Source: Mesaphorura yosii (taxonomy: Eukaryota; Arthropoda; Collembola; Poduromorpha; Tullbergiidae). From it: a stretch of DNA of 64,000 nt. The notes under the pieces were generated by a model. That model saw only the letters and a list, made by a program, of their open reading frames with translations. It was not told where the DNA came from and ran no database searches. Every line of letters starts with the position of its first letter. Positions within the stretch are counted from its first letter, which is position 1. Shown piece after piece: positions 25,828-34,712 of this stretch. The stretch covers positions 1 through 64,000 of the forward strand of contig WIXG01000118.1 in assembly GCA_009869945.1 (NCBI GenBank). Reading direction: 5' to 3'. A program made the translations under genes and the position numbers.

Positions 25828-27736
25828 ATGAATGATCAAGGATCTCTCGGCTCGCCGTCAACGTCGAATTCGTCAAACTCAAATTCATCCATGTCGGGGA
25901 TGCCAATAATGAATCACAACAATAGCAATAACATGAACAACATGAATAGCATGAACATGATGAGCAATAACGGCATGGTGAGGCGAGAGCAAATGATCCA
26001 AATGTCGCATCACAACTCTGGAGGGATGCCTCCGTCGTACGGCTACAACCCGCGGGGGATCAACACTGCCGGCGTGGAGCTGCAACTCTCCAATATCGAC
26101 AGGGAAATTCGGGGCCTGCAGCAGCAACAGGAGCAGCTAGAAATGGGCGGAGGCATGAGGAGCCTGACACCAGACGGACTCATGAATCATTTGCCCAGAA
26201 GTCCTTTCACACCCACACAACTGCACCAGTTCAAAGATCAAGTCAGGAGATACAGAATGATCCTCATGTGGAGCACGGCCGCAACCACGCCACCACCGTC
26301 GACACCGAGCCCAACAATAACCCCACCGATGGCGGTGCAGCCTCCTCTCGAACCCCGACTGCCGGCAAGAGGAAGAGGTTCGCGTGGCCCGCGAGGAAGT
26401 CGGGGGACGCCGAGAACGCGAACCAACCGGCCTCGAGCGCCAAGTAAGAGACAATTTCAATTGAACTACATACATATTGAAAGTCTAAACTTTATACTTT
26501 TGTTTTCCCAAAGAACCCTCGGCGACAGCTCCCGGGCCTCCACCGCAATTACCGCCCCCTTACGTTCGATACCCAACACCGTACGTGAGATACCCTCGAA
26601 TGGGCGTCGGGCGACCCTCGTACAGGGTTCCACCAGCGCCGTACATGCAAAATGATATGTTGGAAGGAGTGCATATGAATGACAACATGAACTCAAATAT
26701 GAATTCACATCCACATCCTCACCCACACCCAATGCAAAACCAGACACCTGAACATCATCAACACAACCAACAGCAAGAAGATGGACTGATTCGCTCCATC
26801 GGCTCAGCCAACTGCTCATTCTGTGCCTCCTTCGTGGCAGACGGATTGGGAATATCTCTTCAGTCTTGCTTGCATACCTTTTGCAGGTGAGTCTTGTCTA
26901 GTTTTATTCCTGTGTGAGCCGAGCGTCTGGATCCACTTGAGATTAGTTTCAAGTGACCTATAGCTTAATTGCTGATTAATTTTTTAATTGCAGGTCGTGC
27001 CTTGTCGCATCGATTGAGCAGTGTGACGCTCCTCAAATCCCTTGCCCCATTCAACACGATTCTCAGTGCAGAGGCTACATGATGGACTCGGAAATAAAAG
27101 CTGTAAGTTAACTGCCTTAATCCACTGGGAGTCACGCCATTAATGTAATGAATCTCAACAGCTCGTGTCCGACGACGTGTTTCAAGCCTACCTGGCAAAA
27201 TCTCTCACTCATGCAATGAAGTCAGACAATATGTTGAGTCATTGCTACGCCCAAGATTGTAATGGAGTCTGTGCAATAGAAGATGGCCTCAAAACGTTTT
27301 ACTGTCCAGCATGCAATAAACTCAATTGCCTGACTTGCGAGGTGAGCTGAGAACTAATGCACTGGAACTTGATTGCTGCAAATTCGGTTGTGAAAGTCGG
27401 TCGTTAATTGCAAATGTACTTAAACATACGCAGACAATACACGACACTCCATGCGAAGCGTCGAAGAAGCGACCTGGCGGGCCAGACGACCCGTACGCGT
27501 ATGATATTGCAATGAAACGCTCAAGAATAGATTCTGCTGATGAGGCTGAACTGCGGAAAGATTTCGAGACAAACTGGGAACAAATGTGTGCTAAATTCAA
27601 CCCCGAGTCAGAGAACAACTGTAATACAAATTCATCGGATCCAACCGCTGGTAATTCAAGCTTGAAGGATCGAAGCCTGGATCCCTTCTCGCTTTGTAAA
27701 CTAATTTCGACTTTCGCCATTTCAGGATCGGAATAA
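25828..27736 (+). CDS. RING-IBR (HOIL-1/RBCK1-like) zinc-finger protein with QLQ-like N-terminal motif
   Basis: Five exons: 25828-26443, 26514-26886, 26994-27102, 27162-27341 and 27434-27736, giving 526 aa in one frame. Residues 1-110 are rich in Met, Asn, Ser and Gln. Residues about 126-147 (PFTPTQLHQFKDQVRRYRMI) resemble the QLQ motif of SWI/SNF ATPases and plant GRF proteins. A Pro/Arg/Gly-rich stretch follows. RING1 begins at Cys306 (CSFC...CLHTFCRSCL), and the IBR-like fold at 394-433 has CYAQDC, CPAC, CLTC and a final H-x3-C. The blocks CLHTFCRSCL and SEIKAL recall HOIL-1, a LUBAC subunit making linear ubiquitin chains. UBL and NZF domains are not seen, and no RING2 with its catalytic cysteine is encoded before the stop, so E3 activity by the RBR mechanism is doubtful. 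The gene may extend downstream (27742-28069). Confidence 0.75.
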
Positions 27737-27741
27737 GTTAG

Positions 27742-28069
27742 AGACATCCAATCATTTACTTAATCACATCTTCCTTTTAAATCGTTTGCAAAAGTCTGAT
27801 TTAATAACATCTATCGACGAATTTGAATGAATGCCCGATTTGCCTGACTGCGACTGCGGTGGCCAAAGGTGAAGCTGAAATTTTGTGTCCATGCTGCCGA
27901 CTGCCCCAAGCAGAACTGCGTAAGCGTGTACTTGCCTTACAAGTAAGTCGAAAGGTTCGGCGTAGATTCCCAAGAGCAATGGATGTGCGGGCACTTTAAT
28001 TTGTAAAATTACTCCGGGTTTCAGGCAATCTATGAAGCGGCTCCATGTGCTGGGTTTGAAAACCGATAA
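27742..28069 (+). pseudogene. Frameshifted Cys-cluster exon pair downstream of the RING-IBR gene
   Basis: If a donor at 27651 is joined to an acceptor ending at 27741, the upstream frame continues through LETSNHLLNHIFLLNRL to ITSIDEFE and then meets a TGA. Four bases further on, another frame continues as ECPICLTATAV...CPCCRLP up to a clean GTAAGT at 27943. A further exon, 28025-28069, follows in phase and ends AIYEAAPCAGFENR. The break coincides with a tandem GAAT duplication (GAATGAATGCCC near 27825-27836). Either this allele is broken, the assembly holds a 4-base error, or the exons are a relic. The Cys pattern is RING-like but incomplete. Confidence 0.35.
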
Positions 28070-29131
28070 AACAAAGGAGAATGTGAACTGAAACCACGCG
28101 TCACGTGGTAAGATTTCGAAAATTGGTGTGGCATGTGCATTTGCGGTTGAAATTGGTTAAGATTTTGAGGATGAAATCTTCCTGATTTTAGAAAGGAACT
28201 TCAGTGCTCAGGTTCCCACCTGTGATGCTGAAACCAGAAGGATGGAACTCCGACGGGTTGCTTTTACAGGCACGCTGAAATGTGTTGGGGCTTAAGATAT
28301 GAGAAAAACCCTTAGCGTGGATTAAAGGTACTAATTCTGTGCCGTTTATCCTTTGTGAAGACATAAATTGTGCAAGGAATCATAAATTTTAACGCATAAA
28401 TTCTAATTTGGTGCAGGTGGTGTGAACTCTGAATGGCAATGTTGTGAAAATCAACTGCGTCACCGAACCCTCGCTTCTGTCAATGAATTCAATCTAATTT
28501 CGATGAAGCAAGTGGAAGTCAAGAAGAAGACGGGCAAATTCAATTCGGTTATGTTCCTGATTTCCTCCTTGATATTTTGAGTATTCGTACTTAATTTCGT
28601 TTTCGCATCTTCTTTTTCAAAAGATCTTATATTTTATAATTTACGTCTTGCAATTGTACCTCATATTTCAGTCACTCGGATGATATTTGCATTGCATTTA
28701 CCTCAAGAATACAAATACAAAGTTGATAAACGAACTATTTACGTGTATGCGGTCAGACTTTCATAAACTCTTCTTAATTACTAAGGCTAAGTACGTCTAC
28801 AACGTGAGTGACTGTCTTGATTGTTCTAGGCGGTAATTTGTAACTAACACTATTTGTATTGACGACTTGAAGAGCTTGTTATATCTCAACTTGTTGTATT
28901 TATTGAATAGTCATTAAGTCATGTTTTGTACGAATAAATCAGTGACACTTGTGGCAGCCGAGAAATTCTCCTTAATTCACTTTTCTTTGCAATTAGTCCA
29001 ATTTAGAATAGTTGAACATTTTTGCGTATATAAACAACCACATTTTACACACCGCAAATCGTTCGCCCAACTCACGTTAGCTTCTGCAAGCTCACTTCAT
29101 AAGCAATCATAAGATTCAGAAATTAGCAAAA
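28070..29131. other. Intergenic, with TATA box of the first small-peptide gene
   Basis: Short ORFs only. The right end carries the TATA motif listed separately and the presumed transcription start of the gene at 29132. I see nothing else. Confidence 0.4.
29027..29034 (+). promoter_or_regulatory. TATA box for the 44-aa secreted-peptide gene
   Basis: TATATAAA lies 98 bases upstream of the ATG at 29132. This leaves room for a start site near 29060 and a 5' UTR of roughly 70 bases, a normal layout for a highly expressed small secreted-protein gene. Confidence 0.55.
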
Positions 29132-29266
29132 ATGGAAAACAAATTGTGCTGGCTGGTCTTTGCTGCGATCGTCGTTCTTGTAAACGCTTTCTCAGTGTCT
29201 GGAGACGCCGGCTGGGCGACAACACTGATGGACGCAGACTTGGACTTGGACGAGCGTGAACAGTAA
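29132..29266 (+). CDS. Small predicted secreted protein A (44 aa)
   Basis: A single-exon ORF of 44 residues. A charged start (MENK) and a hydrophobic signal-peptide-like core (LVFAAIVVLVNAF) are followed by a short acidic mature part with GDAGW and DADLDLDEREQ. It has one cysteine, inside the signal, so no disulfide fold is expected. Its layout matches gene B 0.5 kb downstream: hydrophobic leader, then GDxxW and xADLD. The two look like diverged tandem duplicates. A GTAAGG overlaps the stop codon, so a further spliced exon is possible. I do not recognise the family. The TATA box at 29027 supports a real promoter. Confidence 0.5.
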   Translation: MENKLCWLVFAAIVVLVNAFSVSGDAGWATTLMDADLDLDEREQ

Positions 29267-29723
29267 GGGTTCCGCAGAATTTTGGTCTGTCGGTAAGCGA
29301 ATCTGTGGAATGACTTCAGCCTTTATGACTTCCGGTGAAAAATTCAGCATTGGTTTATTTTCTTAGCAATCCACGACCACAGCTGCACAACGAGCGACTA
29401 CTTGTTTTAAAATATGAGTTATCGCGTATATTATTTTTGTGTAAACGGCCAACGAGCGTAATAAAGCAGGGTAATTTGGAAAATTACGAATAAAGGCTTA
29501 ATCAGACCCGCTTTATGGGGTGTGCTGACGGATTGAAACAAATTAAATGCATCATGTACGAATCAGCTGAGACCACAGTACTAATTGCTGTCATTTAATT
29601 GAGCCTAATTTAATTAGTCCTCATTTCGTCTCATAAAACGCGGAACTCTAATGAGCCTAATGCTTTTCAATCAACTCACGTTTCCACATTTGACATTCAA
29701 ACTCGTTGCGTGACACAATTAAC
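29267..29723. other. Intergenic between secreted-protein genes A and B
   Basis: AT-rich, with no coding signal beyond a possible extra exon of gene A behind the acceptor at about 29,366 (TTTTCTTAG), which I could not substantiate. Confidence 0.3.
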
Positions 29724-30018
29724 ATGGACTCCAAACTATTCTGGCTTAGCGTTTTCGCATTTCTCCTCGCTTTCGACGTGATCTTCGTTTTCGGAGACGA
29801 CAGCTGGTGGATTGGGTTGGAAAATGCTGATTTGGATGCGGGAAGAGAGTCTCGAAGCGCTGAGAACTCTGACTACGTTCGTAAGTGATCTTTCAGGACT
29901 CGGACTCCAGGCATCAGAGAGGCGAACTTTATATGTTGGTTATGATTTGGTTTCAGTTGAAGACGACGCGAACTTGGCGAATTTGCTGTCAAGAGTCACA
30001 CGACGAGCATTGCGCTAA
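29724..30018 (+). CDS. Small predicted secreted protein B (72 aa)
   Basis: Two exons, 29724-29880 and 29957-30018, joined in phase 1 across a 76-base intron (GTAAGT...TTTCAG). The 72-aa product starts MDSKLFW, has a long hydrophobic leader (LSVFAFLLAFDVIFVF), then GDDSWW, NADLDAGRES and a second-exon tail LEDDANLANLLSRVTRRALR. The tail has dibasic and basic sites (TRR, LR) at its end. No cysteines occur after the leader. It shares leader style and the GDxxW...ADLD pattern with gene A. The family is unknown. A membrane or secretory-pathway peptide is the plain reading. Confidence 0.55.
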
Positions 30019-30385
30019 CTGGAAGTACTGTATCTTGTGTATTCATTGCTTGCCCTTGTTCTTGTTCTATTAATACGCATTAAAGACGAGATAAAAAAGA
30101 ACACATCATTTGTGCAGATGTGCATACTGATTAGCATCAGCACTACCATTACGCATGGGTGATTACCATTGCGCTGCGGTGTGATGCAATTAAGATGAAA
30201 CCGCACACTTGCGTTGCTAATTAAGTTGAGAGACCAGATAATAATGGGAGAGAAAAGATACTAATCAATAGGAAAGAGTTTAGGACGACGATCACAATCA
30301 TTTTGCCACTGTCAGTCCGTCATCTCCGCGTTGCTTTGATTCAACAGCATTCGACTTGACGAAGATTTTCCATCCTATTGTCACA

Positions 30386-30655
30386 ATGAGAGGACAGGTG
30401 TTAACAATGCTGGCGATGGCGTTGTTGTTCGTCTCTTTTCCAAATTTTGGCTGCGGTAAGTATCAATGATCTATTTCTTTCTACTACTGCGTGATCGAAT
30501 CTCAGTGTCGCACTTCATTGAATTCAGCGACCTACCGAGTGATTAAGTTGGAGTACAATCGATTCAGTCCGTACAACAAGCCGAAGATTGGCATAACTGC
30601 AACTCTCGAAGATTATAACACAGCATCCAAATCAAGTGGCTTGGGCAAATTTTGA
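30386..30655 (+). CDS. Small predicted secreted protein C (65 aa)
   Basis: Two exons, 30386-30455 and 30528-30655, in phase 1 across a 72-base intron. The first exon is essentially a signal peptide (MRGQVLTMLAMALLFVSF...NFGC). The second encodes a mature part of about 42 residues rich in Tyr, Lys and Ser (YRVIKLEYNRFSPYNKP, ending SSGLGKF). The splitting of leader and mature parts by a phase-1 intron is typical of secreted-peptide genes. I do not recognise the mature sequence, and it lacks cysteines beyond the putative cleavage site. Confidence 0.5.
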
Positions 30656-30962
30656 GCGACCGGAGTGCGTAAATTGGAGCATTTCTTAATGTTCTTATTG
30701 AAGAACTTTCCTCAGAGCGCAGTGAAGGCATTGACGTGATGAAGGGACTAATTAACAAAAAAATTATTATCTGCAGTTGTGTGCGGGTAAAGGAGACGGA
30801 GGATTGCATATTGCATCTCACTCATCCCACAGCCAAAAATTAGCCCTAGAATAGAACGTATAGTTTAAATTAGCAATAAATCGATGCCACATTTCAGTGT
30901 AAAATGTCAAGCCAGTGTTTAAATTCAGGATCATGTTATTGAGCCAGTACGGATCAATACAA
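30656..30962. other. Intergenic between genes C and D
   Basis: No supported coding exon or motif was seen. Confidence 0.3.
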
Positions 30963-31267
30963 ATGAGCGTGTTAGTTCTACTTCGTGTAAGTAAGCTCTG
31001 CATCAGCGTAAAAAGTGCAACCGCAACTTTTGCCAACGATAACCCAGAATTACAAGTAATAGAACTGAAGCAGGGTGTTGCCAGTGAGGACGATTCTCTG
31101 GATTTTGGTATGTTGACTCGTCAATTGAGAAGTGGAAGTTGATTTATGGTGAATGGATTCCATCTTCCGTAGTGACAGAATCGTCCGAGAATGCCCACGC
31201 CGATCCTGAGCCCGAGGGTTTCGACGACGAGAATGTCTTGGACGCACTAGATTTTGATGTCTATTAG
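30963..31267 (+). CDS. Small predicted secreted protein D (79 aa), acidic
   Basis: Two exons, 30963-31107 and 31173-31267, in phase 1 across a 65-base intron (GTATGT...CCGTAG). The leader is weaker than in its neighbours (MSVLVLLRVSKLCISVKSATA), and an upstream in-frame ATG at about 30,936 is an alternative start. The mature part is strongly acidic: ASEDDSLDF across the splice, then HADPEPEGFDDEN and LDALDFDVY at the C-terminus. The product is unknown. The acidic, Leu/Asp-rich style recalls genes A, B and F. Confidence 0.4.
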
Positions 31268-31709
31268 TGTAATGCCCCATGCAATAGCAACATTGACGGT
31301 ATGTGTAACACAGCACACAATTAGTAAGTACGCAAGAAATCAGAATAAATCAGCCAAATCATACATGCGCATGTTTTTCAATGATTCCGTTTACTCACTA
31401 CAAAATACTCGACGTTTTTACGCACATCAATAAAAGTTTTGTGAGGCAGAATTCATGCGAAGTGCACACTAATCAAATCATAAAAGGCACAAAACCACAA
31501 GTCCACGAAGAGCTTGCAGATATCGCCATTGTTGATAATTGCAGCCCCGAACAGAGGCGTAAGGACTTCTCTAGCCAGAATGGCTTCCTGAATAGATTAA
31601 ACCATACTTGAGGTTTCTTCCCGTACCCACAGTTCAAACTGTGCCTATGAAACCTTTGCGCATACGCTGGTCTGCATTGAATTGGATTGGAATCAAGCCA
31701 TTGACGAAG
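31268..31709. other. Intergenic upstream of gene E
   Basis: A 76-codon ORF at 31381-31611 has no domain or signal and no convincing splice sites. I see nothing else. Confidence 0.3.
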
Positions 31710-32490
31710 ATGGGCAAGAGCGGATTACCTGGGCTGTTGCTCCTCCTTGGAGCCGTGACCCTTTGCCAGGGTCAACTGTACCACTACAAAAGTAAGTTCG
31801 AATCCATCAACACAATTGTTTCTGTCTCTTTTAGTACGGACTACAAAGAATATAGTTATTTTTTACCTTCATACATTTTCTGAAATTTAGCTGTGAACGG
31901 AGTCATTAAATTGGATAAATCGCAAGGTTAGTCTTGGACTTCAAATACACTCGAAAACTTCATTTTAATGGTACAATGCTTTCTTGCAGCTGATCATGGA
32001 ATTAAAGCTCGAGAAATTCAAACGCGTGAATTTGGGAAACTTATCAATCCAAATTGTAAGTGTGACTATTCTGTCATCTGTAATTTGATCGTTCCTACAA
32101 GTTACCGACTGAGAAATTGCCCACCCTTATTACAGTTATCCCATTGGCAAAGCGTGCCCATCCTCTTGATTATGACGTTATGAAGAGGCACGCTATTTCC
32201 GTTCCGGTAAACGCTCGCCGTCGTCGGAGCATCCCCACCTCTGACCTGAAGAAAAAACGACTTGTGGAAGTCGAAACCAGGGAATCTGAAGACAGTAAAC
32301 GGGAGGCGCGCGAGCTGAGTGAGCGGATGACACTGAGAGACTTAAAACGTGAGAAACTCGAATTAATTCATTAAAACTTGGAATATATTTAAATCAAATC
32401 GTATCGCATTTATTGTGCGTATTTTCAGGTTTCATCAAATCTGTGAGCCACAGCCACCGCGACATTCATCTCTACCGCAAAAAGAAATGA
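31710..32490 (+). CDS. Prohormone-like secreted protein E (152 aa) with multiple basic cleavage sites
   Basis: Five exons (31710-31791, 31891-31926, 31990-32055, 32136-32348, 32429-32490), every intron phase 1, give 152 aa. The signal peptide is clear (MGKSGLPGLLLLLGAVTLCQGQ). A spacer follows, then a run of basic sites: LAKR (to residue 68), MKR (78-79), RRRR (89-92) and KKKR (100-103). These delimit short segments AHPLDYDVM, HAISVPVNA and SIPTSDL. The rest is a very basic helix-prone tail (KREARELSERM, HLYRKKK). No Gly precedes the basic sites, so C-terminal amidation is not predicted. A polyadenylation signal AATAAA is at 32554. This is the shape of a neuropeptide or hormone precursor, but I recognise no known peptide, and a basic structural or antimicrobial protein remains possible. 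Confidence 0.6.
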
Positions 32491-32931
32491 TTTCCTGAGC
32501 AGCATCTGAAAAGCGACTACGACTTTTATGGACATTTTCTTACACTTCAACGGAATAAAAGTTCTCCTTTGTACAATTTCATGTGTACACATTTTAAATG
32601 AATTCTATTAAGATCATATCTTCAATCTTCATATCTTCAACTTGTGGTTGGCATGATTGATTTGCAAGTGCAACTTCACAGTCCCGAATGCCAATTAACG
32701 CAATATTTGCCTACTTGTGGGATAATTGGACAGTAGCGCATCAAGCCTCTTTATTGAACGTTGCGGTTTCTACCACCAACGGAGGCATTCACATTTCCGG
32801 AGTTGATTAAAGATTCCATCATGCTGTACTGTGAGGGTAGGCAGGCAGGCTGACTGAACTGCATTTGCTGGTTGGTTCGGCGCATTTTTAACACTGAAGT
32901 GCCTGAAGTATAATTATTACCTTCCTAAAAC
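32491..32931. other. Gene E 3' UTR and gene F upstream region
   Basis: Contains the AATAAA at 32554-32559 that should end the gene E transcript. The remainder is non-coding as far as I can see. Confidence 0.4.
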
Positions 32932-33640
32932 ATGTTCAGATTGGTGCTAGTGTTATCCATTGTTGTGACACTGTCTCTGGCCCAGAATTATGTTCTGGAA
33001 GAACGTAAGTAGACTGGTAGCATTGTTAAGTATTGTCCAAGACTGATACTGCCATTTTTGTTTCAGTGCCGCCATTGACAGCAGGAGGCAATGGACATGG
33101 AAACTGTAAGTACGAAGTGCAGCAGTGCAGTTTTACGAAAGCATTGAAAATAAACTTTGCAGCTTTCTATTCGCTTTTGTTTCAGATCAGGACGTGATGG
33201 ACGGCAGAGGTTCAGACGGCGAAAAATAATAAATTAGCGTTTACTAGCCACATTTTGGGTTGCACTTCTCATTATCATTATCATTTCACAATCTACAGAG
33301 TCACCTCTTGAAACTGCTGCCAAGCTGGACAAGATCAGGGAAATTGCTCTTGACGATGATATGGACTTGAGTTCAGCAGAAGGAGACGACATGCCGTGTA
33401 AGATTTCTGCTTTTTATGAATTAAAGTTGACTTTCCAAAATCTTGTTTTGCACGGACGCCCAACACAATTTTCTGTGTTTTGTAGACCTGGACCTTTCGG
33501 TACCCGAAAACGCAGACAAGATTTCTTCACAGACGAGTAAGTTCAATATCGTTTCGACCTTACTGCCTAATTGTACTGTGCTGTGTAGCTGTCGCTAAAT
33601 ACTCCATACTTATTGTTTTGCAGTTGTAGTAGAGAAATGA
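32932..33640 (+). CDS. Small predicted secreted protein F (100 aa), acidic
   Basis: Six exons: 32932-33004, 33067-33105, 33186-33209, 33299-33397, 33486-33536 and 33624-33640, all introns phase 1, give 100 aa. The signal peptide is clear (MFRLVLVLSIVVTLSLAQ). The mature part begins NYVLEELPPLTAGG and becomes acidic (LDDDMDLSSAEGDDMP, YLDLSVPENADK), ending IVVEK. Without the third splice, whose donor GTTCAG is weak, the protein would end at 33229 (...GSDGEK), giving a 51-aa form; both may exist. AATAAA follows at 33679. The family is unknown. Very small phase-1 exons encoding short acidic blocks suggest exon shuffling or rapid turnover. Confidence 0.55.
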
Positions 33641-34712
33641 AGAGCCGCGTACAATTTTGTACTTCGACAAAAGTTTGGAATAAAACATGGGCATTTCTTC
33701 TTATTATCGTACTGTTGGCTGTTCTCGCATTTCTTTCTCAGAAAATGCAGGCAAGAAAGCCTTGCCTGACAATTCATTTCTTCTAGTTCCAGTTCTAATT
33801 TCAGTCCGAGTCCCACGCATTTCACATGTCGGCCTCAATGCTGGACTGTCAGCGAGTTGACAAGCAAGACAGACACAGAAATTGGGTGAAAAATGGCTCG
33901 AGTCCATTAGGCTGAATTAGCTTTCTTTCTTTTTTCACCATTTCTACCTGACAGATTTTCTCATCGTAACTTTGCAACATATTGACTATTTTGACAGCCC
34001 AACATCGGGCCAGGCCTTGAATATTACGTAAATCGAAATCGCGACTGGGCCTGAATAATAGCATTTGTATTGACAAATCCTGCGAATGCCAAACTCATTG
34101 ATCCGCACTTTCTTTAGGTCCAATTACTTCGAGATATCTCCAACTGGTCATTTACGCTGCACCATGTGCTGCTTACGTGTACACGGGTGTCTTAAATTCA
34201 GAGCAGAAGTTGTGATTTGCGAAAATCTCTCGATTCGATTCATGGCCGTCATTCAGTCAGTGTAATCGATTTCGTTCTAATTCTCATGTTTCATTTGCAC
34301 TGGCAGACCTGAGAACTTATTAACGCAAATGGAGAAACTTTCTCCACAGAACGAGTCTACGCAATTTCGGTTACTGACTACACGCTGTCTTTTGTTACTG
34401 ATGACAGTTCACGACAGGGAATGCCGTGAGGATGATAGGCGATATTCACGTCTTTCATCTTGTTTCGTGATTTGCTAATGGAATACTACCTCGCAGCGCA
34501 GTGAGCCATCATAATAAAATCAGATTACGAAATTACGAGCACGATTACGCATCTAACTCAAGGCCAGCTGTCTCGCTAGAATTGGGAGTTGGGTGCTGGA
34601 AAGCGCTCTCCTGTGAATCAGTCCACGCTGTACCTGCCGTATGTCCACATCAACCGCTCAACTTCCGGTGCAATATTTTATCCACGTGAATTTGAACGTT
34701 ACGGCTAACAAA
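33641..34712. other. Intergenic between gene F and the DOMON gene
   Basis: Begins with the gene F 3' UTR (AATAAA at 33679-33684). The rest holds only short unsupported ORFs. An ATG in frame with the DOMON gene at 34641 was judged less likely than the one at 34713 because the latter directly precedes the signal peptide. Confidence 0.4.

Noticed and set aside
26137-26475. Alternative frame of the RING-IBR first exon containing GKRKRFAWPARK
   Set aside because: Plausible-looking, but its end phase does not join the next exon, whereas the Pro/Arg-rich frame does.
29881-29896. Nearer acceptor for gene B (CTTTCAG at 29896), which keeps the frame
   Set aside because: It would need a 16-base intron; the TTTCAG at 29956 gives a normal 76-base intron.
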